This document shows positions 1 through 8,097 of a DNA stretch of 64,000 nt, piece after piece. The DNA lies in assembly GCF_000023125.1 (NCBI RefSeq), contig NC_013037.1:496001-560000 (forward strand), given 5' to 3'. Position numbers and translations under genes: made by a program. The stretch is from Dyadobacter fermentans DSM 18053. Lineage in GTDB: Bacteria > Bacteroidota > Bacteroidia > Cytophagales > Spirosomataceae. Every line of letters starts with the position of its first letter. The first letter of the stretch is position 1. Under the pieces are notes generated by a model. That model saw nothing but the letters and a program-made list of their open reading frames with translations. It had not been told where the DNA came from and did no database searches.

Positions 1-715
1 CGCCGTGCGCCTTCACAATCGCCACCTTCTTGTCTTCATCCAAAAAGTAACGGAGCATTCCTTCGGCATCGGCCTCCGGATGAAATTGGGTACCTACGAT
101 TTCGTTCGAGAAGCGGACGGCCATGACAGCGCGTTCCAGCGGCACATGCGGACGGATTTTTTCGAGACAAAGCAGCTTCGCGCCCATCGCATCAAACGCA
201 AACCGGTTGGGCTGCGTGACCTGGAAATCGCGCGAATCCACGATCCAGAAAGGGTCGGCCAATGCATTCAGCAGCGGATCTTTGCGGCCGGCTGAGGTTT
301 TGTGCACCGGAAAAGTGCCGAACGAAGTCTTCCGCCGCTTGCTCACCGCCGCCAGCTCCCAGTGAATGCAGGCCATTTGAAACGAGTGGCAAATCAGGAA
401 CAAATGCTTTTTGATACGGTTTTGCCGCTTCGCATTGTAAGCTAATATCTTATCCAGAAATCCGAAAAAGCGCTTTTCCCATGCCTCGCCAACCGGTGCC
501 GGATTGCCGGGTCCGCCGGTAGAAATGTAGGCGTCGAAGTCCATTCCCGGTATTTCCAGCTTTTGTCTTACATCAAAAACAGTGAATTCAACGGGCACGT
601 TTTCATGCTCTCCGAATGCGGAAATGATCTTTTTGATGCATCGCATTCCCTCGTTGGGGTGGCCGTTGTACATGTCCAGGATCGCGATCCGGAAATGTTT
701 TTCATGAGTAGTCAT
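1..715 (-). CDS. class I glutamine amidotransferase-like protein (C-terminus beyond window)
   Basis: Starts at ATG 715 and stays open to base 1, so the C-terminus is missing. The 238 visible residues read as a class I glutamine amidotransferase (GMP-synthase-like) fold, with a GGPG loop at residues 67-70, a candidate nucleophile Cys109 in LICHSFQ, and the HPE pair His212/Glu214. This family releases ammonia from glutamine for a partner synthetase. The nucleophile elbow reads C-H-S instead of the usual C-x-G, so hydrolysis may be altered. It is the last visible gene of a co-directional run with a carboxylate-amine ligase (125 bp upstream), an ATP-grasp ligase and an esterase, which suggests it serves those ligases. 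The fold is fairly sure; the substrate is unknown. Confidence 0.8.
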   Translation of the reverse strand, partial: MTTHEKHFRIAILDMYNGHPNEGMRCIKKIISAFGEHENVPVEFTVFDVRQKLEIPGMDFDAYISTGGPGNPAPVGEAWEKRFFGFLDKILAYNAKRQNRIKKHLFLICHSFQMACIHWELAAVSKRRKTSFGTFPVHKTSAGRKDPLLNALADPFWIVDSRDFQVTQPNRFAFDAMGAKLLCLEKIRPHVPLERAVMAVRFSNEIVGTQFHPEADAEGMLRYFLDEDKKVAIVKAHG

Positions 716-840
716 TACAATTTGTGGCCGGTCGGTGTCAATGAAATCAGCCTTTAAGTTAGAGAATCGGGTAACCTATTTTTAACAAAACTCTTCCTGA
801 TAAGTTCGGGTTTTGGGCTAAAAGTTTGATTTAATTCTAA

Positions 841-1938
841 CTACAACCCGATTTTAGTCTCCGAAACGATATAATCTACCACTGCATTCAAACAGCCGGT
901 TTGCTCGAAAACGGCTAGCTGGCGGTCGGCGCCGGTGCCCATTTCGAGGATCTGGTGGATGTATCCGATCTCCTTCCGGCTGCCCAGCTCGTCCACCACG
1001 TCATCGATAAACGCGAGCAGTTCGTGTATCAGAATGCGATATTCCACTTCCTCCTGCTTACCGAAGTCGATCAGCTTGCTGTGGATGCCGTACCGCGCCG
1101 CGCGCCACTTGTTTTCGTTGATGAGCATGCGGCGGTAAGGGCGGAAACTGAGGTTCTGGCTGTGAAGTTTGTGGATTTTGGCCACGAGTGCCTGCATGAT
1201 CGCGGCGAGGCAGATCGTCTCGTCCGTGCGCATCGGCACGTCGCACATGCGGAATTCGATGGTGTTGAAAAACGGGTGCAGGCGGATATCCCACCAGATT
1301 TTCTTGCCATTATCAATGCATTTCGTCTTGATGAGCAGTTCCACATACTCGTCATATTCCGCCGCACTGGAAAAGTAATCGGGAATGCCGGTCCTGGGAA
1401 ATTTATCGAAAACTTTCGAACGGTATGATTTGAAGCCCGTATTGCGCCCGCACCAGAACGGCGAGTTGGTCGATAGCGCGTAAATGTGCGGCAGAAAATA
1501 CCGCACGGCGTTCATGATCTGGATTCCCTCGTTCCGGTTTTCGATGCCCACGTGCACGTGCAGCCCGAAAATGAGGTTTCCGCGGGCCACGTCGCGCATT
1601 TCGTCGATGATCTGATCGTACCGCGGGTCGTCGGTAATGAGCTGGTCCACCCAGTCGGCGAAGGGGTGCGTGCCGGCGGCGGCCACTTGCAGGTCCTGCT
1701 TTTCGGCCAGGTCCAGGATCATTTGGCGCAGGTAGGTTACTTCCTCCCGCGCCTCCTGGATGTTGTGGCAGATATTCGTCCCCACTTCCACCACCGCCTG
1801 GTGCATTTCCGCCTTCACGCGCTCCTTTAACGTTATTTGCCCGTCTTCCACCAGCTTTGACATATGCGACCGCAGGTTTCTCGTAACGGGGTCGATCGTC
1901 TGAAATTCCTCTTCAATTCCCAGGGTGAATAATGCCAT
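841..1938 (-). CDS. carboxylate-amine ligase, GCS2 / YbdK family
   Basis: 365 residues, the usual length for YbdK-type ligases. The protein opens with the family signature LGIEEEFQ (residues 6-13) and holds a mid-protein HVHVG motif, both typical of the glutamate-cysteine ligase family 2 fold. Family members join a carboxylate to an amine using ATP, via an acyl-phosphate. The gene ends 125 bp before the amidotransferase and begins 28 bp after the ATP-grasp gene on the same strand. Two ligases of different folds side by side point to stepwise assembly of a short peptide or amide rather than glutathione, since no glutathione synthetase with that signature is nearby. The substrate cannot be read from sequence. 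Confidence 0.88.
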   Translation of the reverse strand: MALFTLGIEEEFQTIDPVTRNLRSHMSKLVEDGQITLKERVKAEMHQAVVEVGTNICHNIQEAREEVTYLRQMILDLAEKQDLQVAAAGTHPFADWVDQLITDDPRYDQIIDEMRDVARGNLIFGLHVHVGIENRNEGIQIMNAVRYFLPHIYALSTNSPFWCGRNTGFKSYRSKVFDKFPRTGIPDYFSSAAEYDEYVELLIKTKCIDNGKKIWWDIRLHPFFNTIEFRMCDVPMRTDETICLAAIMQALVAKIHKLHSQNLSFRPYRRMLINENKWRAARYGIHSKLIDFGKQEEVEYRILIHELLAFIDDVVDELGSRKEIGYIHQILEMGTGADRQLAVFEQTGCLNAVVDYIVSETKIGL

Positions 1939-1966
1939 AATGTGAAAACGGCTGAATGACAGTGGA

Positions 1967-3325
1967 TCAGGATTTCTTCAATTTCGAATTTTTGGCAGGT
2001 GCTTTCGTCGCTGCGGCCCTGGTGGTGGGCACCTTCGGTTCGGCCGGCTCTGCCACAGCAATTGGCTCGGTTACAATCGCTCCGAGCGACTTGGCCGGTT
2101 TTTTAGGTGGAACGGCCTTTACTTTCACTTCAGTGGCTGATGGTGTCGTTTCGGGTGCTTTTGCGCGTTTCTCAGTTGTTGCCTGGGGCGCTTTTGCAGG
2201 TTCCGTGGGTGTTGCTTTGGGCGCCTTTGGGGGCTTCACCGGTGGTGCTTCGGGTGTTTTGGCAGGTTTCGCCAAAGTTGCTTTTGGTGCTTTCGAGGGT
2301 GCCGCTTTGGCTTTTGTCGGTTCCGCTGGCTTGGCAGGAGCCGGTGCGCTGGCTGCCGCGGGCGATGCCGGAACGCCATTGACCGCCTGGTTCACGAATG
2401 TGCCCCAGGTGAGGTTAATTTGTCCGGGGATATGCGTTTTTGCGCGTTCAATGGCCATATTGGCCGCGGCTTCAACTACCCATTCAAAATTATCGCGGCC
2501 TACGGAGTAAATGTCGGCGTCCGGCGCGGGGTTGCAGAAGTCTATCGCGTACGGAATGCCGTCGCGCACGGCAAATTCGACGGTGTTGAAGTCGTAGCCC
2601 AGCGCTATGTTCAGTTTTAAGGTATAATCCTTAATTGTTTCAAGGAGTTTTTCACGCTCTTCGCCCTGGGCTTTCAAATCGGCCGCATAGCGCAAATGGT
2701 GCGGGTTACGCGGCTCGTAAGGCATTACCAGCACGTCTTTTTGGCCAATGCAGTAGCAGCGCACGTAGTCGTCGAACACGATTTCTTCCTGCAACATCAT
2801 CACCAGCTGCCCGGTTTCTTCATGTTTGATCCACATATCCTGCGGGTTCACCACCCTGTAAACGCTCTTCCAGCCGCCGCCGTCGTGCGGTTTCATGTAG
2901 GCAGGGAAGCCCACGTATTGAAATATTTCCTCCCAGGCCATCGGGAAGGCCAGGTTGCGGAACGAGGTTTCGCTGGTGTTGGTCGGGCGTTGTTTAGAAG
3001 GCAGCAGGGCGGTTTTGGGTACGGGTATGCCCAGCTTTTCTGCCAATGCATTATTGAAAAACTTCTCGTCGGCGCTCCACCAGAACGGGTTGTTGATCAC
3101 CGCTGTGCCCGCCAATGCGGCATTTTTCAGATAGGAGCGGTAAAACGGTACGTCCTGTGAAATGCGGTCGATGATCACCGCGTATTCGTTGGCCTCGGCC
3201 TGTATCACTTTATCGATGGTGACGGCCTCTGCCACAATGCCGTCCACACCTTTGCTGTTGATTCTTTCGATAAATGCATTCGGAAAAGTATTTTCCATTC
3301 CGAACAGGATTCCAATCTTTTTCAT
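1967..3325 (-). CDS. ATP-grasp ligase with Ala/Pro/Lys-rich C-terminal tail
   Basis: 452 residues. Residues 1 to about 325 look like an ATP-grasp ligase: an N-terminal substrate domain (GILFGMENTFP), a Lys-containing nucleotide-binding strand (AYMKPHDGGGWKSV), and a metal-binding acidic end (NTVEFAVRDG, then DFCNPAPD). ATP-grasp enzymes form C-N bonds through acyl-phosphates. The last ~120 residues are a low-complexity run of short K-A-P/K-P-A-like units, strongly basic and probably disordered, resembling histone-H1-like tails. The tail might bind nucleic acid, a polyanion or the partner ligase (inference). It lies between the esterase (24 bp upstream) and the GCS2 ligase (28 bp downstream) in one apparent operon. 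Confidence 0.85.
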   Translation of the reverse strand: MKKIGILFGMENTFPNAFIERINSKGVDGIVAEAVTIDKVIQAEANEYAVIIDRISQDVPFYRSYLKNAALAGTAVINNPFWWSADEKFFNNALAEKLGIPVPKTALLPSKQRPTNTSETSFRNLAFPMAWEEIFQYVGFPAYMKPHDGGGWKSVYRVVNPQDMWIKHEETGQLVMMLQEEIVFDDYVRCYCIGQKDVLVMPYEPRNPHHLRYAADLKAQGEEREKLLETIKDYTLKLNIALGYDFNTVEFAVRDGIPYAIDFCNPAPDADIYSVGRDNFEWVVEAAANMAIERAKTHIPGQINLTWGTFVNQAVNGVPASPAAASAPAPAKPAEPTKAKAAPSKAPKATLAKPAKTPEAPPVKPPKAPKATPTEPAKAPQATTEKRAKAPETTPSATEVKVKAVPPKKPAKSLGAIVTEPIAVAEPAEPKVPTTRAAATKAPAKNSKLKKS

Positions 3326-3349
3326 ATAGGTTTTGAGTTGTGTTCTGGA

Positions 3350-4105
3350 TTATTGTAAAACCATGCGGGAGAGGTAGTCTGGAAACATTTTGTTCCAAAG
3401 CGGCCAATCGTGTTTTTCCCACCCACGAATATCGAGCCAGTGCTCGATGCCATTGTTGTTGAGAATGCCCGACATCCTGAGGTTGCTGTTCAGGCAGATG
3501 TCCCAGTCGGAAGTTCCCAGCACGATTTTCATGTGCCCGAAGCGCCAGCCTTGTTCGTTGGGCATGAAATCGACGGGGTTGTTGAAATACACCGCATCGT
3601 CGTAAAACCCGTCGAGAAAGCCGCGGATGTCGAATGCGCCGCTCATGCTCACCAGGTAGGCGACCATTTCGGGATGGCGGAATGCGAAATTAGCAGCATG
3701 AAAGCCCCCGAAGCTGCATCCGGCTACGCCGATTTTGCCCACATTGCATTCATGCTTGATATGAGGTACGAGCTCGTTTTTGAGGAACTTGTCGTATTGG
3801 ATGTGATTGAGGACGCGGTATTCGGGGTTGAGGTGCTTGCCGTACCAGGAGTCGGCATCGATCGTGTCCACACAATAGATCTTGTATTTGCCCGATTCCA
3901 CCAGCCACCGCACCGATTCGATCAGCCCCATGTCCTTGGCCTGGTAGTAGCGGCCGAGCGTGGTGGGGAAAAGCAGGATAGGGTAGCCCCAGTTGCCGAA
4001 GACAAGCATCTCCACTTCTTTGTCGAGATGATGAGAGTAGTATTTAATGTGCTGCTCTTCCAAACAAAGACGGTTTATAGTTGATAATTGAAATATACAA
4101 AACAA
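3350..4105 (-). CDS. putative esterase, alpha/beta hydrolase (esterase D-like)
   Basis: 251 residues, no signal peptide seen. The nucleophile elbow GCSFGG places the catalytic Ser at residue 131; an Asp in the SDWD segment and a His in the C-terminal EKHDWPLW segment complete a plausible triad. Homologous proteins are annotated as esterase family (esterase D / YbbA-like). It is the first gene of the amidoligase operon. The ATG at 4105 adds about 15 residues before the likely domain start (EEQHIKYYS); an in-frame TTG at 4063 is the alternative. It may hydrolyse or transfer an acyl or peptide product of the cluster, which is inference from position only. Confidence 0.8.
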   Translation of the reverse strand: MFCIFQLSTINRLCLEEQHIKYYSHHLDKEVEMLVFGNWGYPILLFPTTLGRYYQAKDMGLIESVRWLVESGKYKIYCVDTIDADSWYGKHLNPEYRVLNHIQYDKFLKNELVPHIKHECNVGKIGVAGCSFGGFHAANFAFRHPEMVAYLVSMSGAFDIRGFLDGFYDDAVYFNNPVDFMPNEQGWRFGHMKIVLGTSDWDICLNSNLRMSGILNNNGIEHWLDIRGWEKHDWPLWNKMFPDYLSRMVLQ

Positions 4106-4196
4106 ATCATAGGAAGCAAATTATTAACTTTCGGGTTTTATGTCTGTCCGTAGCCGTGTCTTTTGCCGTGAACAATCCGCTTCTTCCTTAAAAATA

Positions 4197-4985
4197 ATGC
4201 CTGTAAATACCACCATATCATCCGCTTTGCTAGGCAGGGAAGTGCACGTAAGCATTGTACTTCCAGCCGGTTTTAACAAAGACCAGACTTACCCGCTGGT
4301 GCTTTTCAATGACGGACAGGATTTCAAAACTTTGCAAATGGCCAACACCGCCGAGGCTTTACAGGCGGAGGGGCGGATGGCCCCGTGCGTGATCGCAGGC
4401 ATCCATGCGAGCGACGCGCGCATACACGAGTACGGGACCGCCGGCCAGTCCGATTACGCCGGGCGCGGGAGTCGGGCGCGGCTTACCACCGCATTTGTAT
4501 TGCAGGAATTGGTGCCGTTTCTGGCAGAACATTACCAGACCGTGAGGAGTGGAATCACCTATGCCGGCTGCTCGCTCGGCGGGTTAATGGCGCTCGATGC
4601 CGTTTGGAACCATCCCGAAACGTTCGCGCAGGCCGGTGTTTTTTCGGGGTCGCTGTGGTGGCGGCAGAAGGCGCTGGATGAAGGTTATTCCGAAACGGAC
4701 CGCATTATGCACCGGCAAATACGCGATGCCGGCCATCGGGGAAGGCTGAGCTTCTGGTTTCAATGCGGCACGTGGGACGAGTACGACGACCGTGACGGCG
4801 ACGGCGTGATCGATTCCATTCAGGATACGCTCGAATGCATTGCCGAGCTGGAACGGAAAGGCTATGCCTGGGGCCGGGATATCCGGTACGTGGAAGTGAG
4901 GGAAGGGCTGCATAACCCCGAAACGTGGGCCAAAGTCCTTCCCGACTTCCTGGAATGGGCGTCGGGAAGGGGCCGGAAGGCTTAG
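4197..4985 (+). CDS. putative esterase, alpha/beta hydrolase
   Basis: 262 residues from ATG 4197, where the conserved region begins; an in-frame ATG at 4140 would add 19 residues without recognisable signal. The elbow GCSLGG gives nucleophile Ser126, and a His lies in EGLHNPETW near the C-terminus. It belongs to the putative esterase family that includes enterochelin-esterase-like proteins. It is divergent from the amidoligase operon and is a second hydrolase flanking the same cluster, so both probably act on related substrates (inference). Its stop overlaps by 4 bp the stop of the convergent acyl-CoA reductase gene. Confidence 0.82.
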   Translation: MPVNTTISSALLGREVHVSIVLPAGFNKDQTYPLVLFNDGQDFKTLQMANTAEALQAEGRMAPCVIAGIHASDARIHEYGTAGQSDYAGRGSRARLTTAFVLQELVPFLAEHYQTVRSGITYAGCSLGGLMALDAVWNHPETFAQAGVFSGSLWWRQKALDEGYSETDRIMHRQIRDAGHRGRLSFWFQCGTWDEYDDRDGDGVIDSIQDTLECIAELERKGYAWGRDIRYVEVREGLHNPETWAKVLPDFLEWASGRGRKA

Positions 4986-6007
4986 GCCATGTTGGCGAGG
5001 AAGGCCATGGTGTCGATGCCGTCGGCGTAATCCGCCAGGCCGGGCGTCTGTGCACCGCCGAATGGCAGCGCGTCCTGCAAATGCAATGAAGGCTGCGCAA
5101 CCACGCATTGGATCTTTTCCTCCGACTCCCGCAGCAGCGCTTTGAGCTCCTCGGCAGACTCGTAATGCTGGTAATGCAGCACGCTGATCGGCGACACGAG
5201 CGCCTCGCTTTCAGTGGCGAGCAAAAAGCCGTTGTCCGAATGCGCGATGCGGTTTACGAGGTAAATCGACTTGTTGTATTCGTAATTATTAAAAAACTTA
5301 TGGTGGTGCAGGTAATCCGGCGCCATTTCTTCGATCGCCTGGTAAAACCCGGTAAAGTCATATCCCGCCGGCACAAACACCTTCGACACATTGCGGCAGC
5401 CGAGGCCAAAATATTGCAGGATGTCATTGCCCAGTGCGCGCAGTTCCGCGGGTGTCTCCGAGCCGCTGAGTGCAGCTACGGATGTCCGGTTTTTACGGAT
5501 AATGTTCGGCTTTTTGGCAAAATAATAATGAAAATACCGGGCAGTATTGTCGCTTCCGGTGGCAATGTACGCGTCGGAATCGTTCAGGCGCTCTACGAAA
5601 TGGATGTATTCTTTGAACTCCGGTTCGATCTCGATCAGCTGTGCGAGCAATGCGCGGATCAGCAGCGGGTCGTCGGAACTGGGTTTGGCGAGTAACGTGT
5701 GGCCGCTGATGAGTACGCACAGCGCGTCGTGAAAGCCCACGGCGGGGATGTTTCCGGCCATTACCACGCCAATTTTTCGCGATTGGGCGGGTTCGGGGTA
5801 GCTTTCTGCCCAGGTCCGGAGTTTTTCGGCGTCGAGATATTCCCCGGCGATTGCATTCAGCGACAATCGCACATTAGCGGGCGTAAACCAGTTGTTACGG
5901 CTTCGGGCTGCCGCCACCCATTCCTCGATCGTTTCCTCATTTGCCGCGTCGCCGATGAACTGGCCCAGACGGATGAACGCATTTATTCTCCGAATTCTTG
6001 ATATCAT
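4982..6007 (-). CDS. acyl-CoA reductase, LuxC-related
   Basis: 341 residues resembling the acyl-CoA reductase (LuxC-like) aldehyde-dehydrogenase-fold proteins of Bacteroidota. Visible features are a VMAGNIPAVGFHD segment (83-95), a glycine-rich ATGSDNTARYF cofactor-side motif (149-159), and a probable catalytic Cys204 in GLGCRNVSK. Such enzymes reduce acyl thioesters to aldehydes with NAD(P)H. The start at 6007 is the only good ATG. It is divergently arranged with the ferredoxin gene, 129 bp between starts, an arrangement I recall from other Bacteroidota; shared redox work is possible but unproven. The substrate is unknown. Confidence 0.82.
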   Translation of the reverse strand: MISRIRRINAFIRLGQFIGDAANEETIEEWVAAARSRNNWFTPANVRLSLNAIAGEYLDAEKLRTWAESYPEPAQSRKIGVVMAGNIPAVGFHDALCVLISGHTLLAKPSSDDPLLIRALLAQLIEIEPEFKEYIHFVERLNDSDAYIATGSDNTARYFHYYFAKKPNIIRKNRTSVAALSGSETPAELRALGNDILQYFGLGCRNVSKVFVPAGYDFTGFYQAIEEMAPDYLHHHKFFNNYEYNKSIYLVNRIAHSDNGFLLATESEALVSPISVLHYQHYESAEELKALLRESEEKIQCVVAQPSLHLQDALPFGGAQTPGLADYADGIDTMAFLANMA

Positions 6008-6058
6008 TCTACTCTGACTCTAAAAAGTTAAATGGCAAGTGCCGTTTTTATTTTTCTG

Positions 6059-6089
6059 ATTGTTGGGAAACTATAAATAGTTATATTTG
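6059..6089 (+). promoter_or_regulatory. Bacteroidota-type promoter for ferredoxin gene
   Basis: ATTG at 6059-6062 (one mismatch from TTTG) is followed after 19 bp by a perfect TAnnTTTG box, TATATTTG, at 6082-6089. This is the spacing of the primary sigma factor consensus in this phylum. The start codon lies 47 bp downstream. Confidence 0.6.
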
Positions 6090-6136
6090 TTACCCTAAAC
6101 AGAAGAATAGCAACAAATATAAACAATCCGGCGACT

Positions 6137-6484
6137 ATGGCTATAATGATAACCGACGAATGCATAAATTGTGGGGCGTGTGAGCCAGAATGCCCGAATA
6201 CTGCAATTTATGAGGGAGGTGTAGAATGGACTTGGGGAGATGGAACGAGTTTAGATGAGGTGGACTTCGGCGATGGCACCATCGTAAGCGGCAAGGAAAA
6301 GCAGTCCCCTGTTTCAGACGAATTTTACTATATAGTTACAGATAAATGTACCGAGTGCGTTGGTTTTCATGAAGAGCCGCAATGCGCGGCCGTTTGTCCG
6401 GTCGACTGCTGTGTGCCCGATCCCGACAACGAGGAAGAAGAAGAAACGCTGCTTGCCAAAAAAGCATGGATGCACGGTGAATAG
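6137..6484 (+). CDS. 4Fe-4S dicluster ferredoxin
   Basis: 115 residues. Cluster I ligands are Cys9, Cys12, Cys15 and Cys19 (CxxCxxCxxxC). The second site has the extended spacing CxxC-x8-CxxxC followed by CPVDCC, typical of Alvin-type bacterial ferredoxins. Between them is an acidic insert, and the tail is rich in Glu. It should carry low-potential electrons in the cytoplasm. The partner is not shown by the sequence, although the divergent acyl-CoA reductase is the obvious neighbour. Start ATG 6137 immediately precedes the first cluster. Confidence 0.92.
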   Translation: MAIMITDECINCGACEPECPNTAIYEGGVEWTWGDGTSLDEVDFGDGTIVSGKEKQSPVSDEFYYIVTDKCTECVGFHEEPQCAAVCPVDCCVPDPDNEEEEETLLAKKAWMHGE

Positions 6485-6507
6485 ACCCTGCTGAATATAA
6501 AAAACGC

Positions 6508-6535
6508 AAAGCCTGCTCAACAGCAGGCTTTTTTT
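6508..6535 (+). terminator. rho-independent terminator after ferredoxin
   Basis: A perfect 10-bp stem (6508-6517 with 6522-6531), a CAAC loop and a T tract, starting 24 bp after the ferredoxin stop. Confidence 0.85.
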
Positions 6536-6830
6536 GTGCCCTTTCGGTTCTGCAAATGGCATTATAGGCATAAAATTTCCTGATTGATCAAGCGCGACGC
6601 TTTTAATAAAGTTCTGCACTAGTGAATTTTTGCAGAATTTTCAATTTTAAGGCAAAAATTGAAAAATGGTGTTTTTGTGTTTCAAAAACGTTAAAAAACA
6701 TGATAAAAATTAGAAAATTGTATTTTTTGATATAAAATATGGTCTTAATATTTGATAAATATAATTTAAGTACAATATTTGATCCAGTAATGCAGCCGGA
6801 GAGTAGTATTAACTTAAACAGAATATAATT
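6536..6830 (+). other. AT-rich leader of the porin-amtB pair
   Basis: Very AT-rich with no gene seen. It contains GTTTCAAAAA at 6679-6688, a 10-mer also present in the repeat at 16877-16892 before glnA, and near-matches to TAnnTTTG (AATATTTG at two places shortly before the porin). No sigma-54 site was recognised. Confidence 0.4.
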
Positions 6831-8030
6831 ATGAAAAAAGTCTATTGCACAGTATTATCTTTGATGGTTCCTTTTTTGGGTTTTGCGAAGGCAGAAGAAG
6901 ATAAAAAGGCGGTGAAGGCCGATACTGCGGTGGTTACAGAGGCCAAGGACGATGAGGAGGTAAAAGGAGCATTCGCTTTCTCGGGCTATCTGGATTCCTA
7001 TTACATGGCTAATTTCAACAAACCGGCATCCCGCTCCAACATGGGTGCTTCCAATGCACGGGTGTTCGACCAGAAATCGGGCCAGTTTTCGCTCGGCCTT
7101 GTGCAGACGAGAGTAGCTTACACCAATGCAAAATCAGAAGCGGTGGTGGATCTTGCATTCGGACCGAACGCCAACATGGGTAACTACGGCAACGCGCTGT
7201 TCAGCACCGCGCTGGCGATCAAGCAAGCATACTTTACATACAAGTTTACCGACAAGTTCTCGATGACAGCAGGGCAATTCGGTACGCATATCGGGTACGA
7301 AGTGATCGACGCACCGGCCAACTTCAACTACTCGCTTTCCAACCTGTTCAACAACGGGCCATTCTACCACGCCGGTTTGAAAGCGACCTACGCATTCTCC
7401 GACAGGGCTTCATTGATGGTGGGTGTGGTAAACAATGTGGATGGCCTCGGCGACAACAACCGTGCAAAAGGGGTGATCAGCCAGCTGTATTTCAAGCCGG
7501 TTGAAAACTGGAACGTGTATGTAAACTACATCGGAAGCAACGAGGCCAACACCGATTCGCTCGGCAAGCAGCCCGACGGTTTCTACCAGGTGTTCGACCT
7601 AACCACGAGCTTCCAGGTGAGCGAAAAATTCCTTTTGGGTCTGAATGCCGCTTACGGATCTCAAAAAGGCGATTTCCAGGGTGCAGGTGGTCCTCTTAAA
7701 ACTGAAACATGGGGTGGCGTTGCGGTGTATGCCAACACGGCCATCACGGAAAACTTCGGAATCGGTGCCCGTTACGAATACTTTAACAACGACAGCGGCG
7801 TAAGAGGCCTGCTCACCGCAGCGAAAACAGGAACCAAAGTAAACTCGGTAACGCTTACCGGCAACATTAACCTGGCCGACGGACACATTCTCGTGAAACC
7901 TGAGTTCCGCCTGGATGCCTATCCCAAGCTGAGCGGATCGGGCGAAGCGCAGCAGTTCGAGGATTCGGAGGGCGGCTGGACCAAGAACAGCCAGACTACA
8001 TTCGGATTAGCATTCATTTATAAATTCTAA
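6831..8030 (+). CDS. outer-membrane porin (OmpL-like beta-barrel), ammonium-linked
   Basis: 399 residues with a Sec signal peptide (MKKVYCTVLSLMVPFLGFAKA) and an acidic linker, then alternating amphipathic strands ending in the aromatic FGLAFIYKF expected of a beta-barrel. It fits the putative beta-barrel porin-2 (OmpL-like) group. It lies 67 bp upstream of amtB on the same strand and probably shares its transcript, so passage of small nitrogenous solutes across the outer membrane is a reasonable inference. The start is fixed by the signal peptide. Confidence 0.82.
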   Translation: MKKVYCTVLSLMVPFLGFAKAEEDKKAVKADTAVVTEAKDDEEVKGAFAFSGYLDSYYMANFNKPASRSNMGASNARVFDQKSGQFSLGLVQTRVAYTNAKSEAVVDLAFGPNANMGNYGNALFSTALAIKQAYFTYKFTDKFSMTAGQFGTHIGYEVIDAPANFNYSLSNLFNNGPFYHAGLKATYAFSDRASLMVGVVNNVDGLGDNNRAKGVISQLYFKPVENWNVYVNYIGSNEANTDSLGKQPDGFYQVFDLTTSFQVSEKFLLGLNAAYGSQKGDFQGAGGPLKTETWGGVAVYANTAITENFGIGARYEYFNNDSGVRGLLTAAKTGTKVNSVTLTGNINLADGHILVKPEFRLDAYPKLSGSGEAQQFEDSEGGWTKNSQTTFGLAFIYKF

Positions 8031-8097
8031 AACACGACACATCGCATTTCACACGAATACCTTCTTAATCTAATTACAATAACAATAATTTACTACA

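Noticed and set aside
1956..2510. 184-codon plus-strand frame of Ala/Gly/Phe repeats
   Set aside because: It is the complement of the Ala/Pro/Lys tail of the ATP-grasp gene.
6685..6830. sigma-54 promoter for porin-amtB
   Set aside because: No TGGCAC-N5-TTGCA-like element; only weak housekeeping-type boxes are present.
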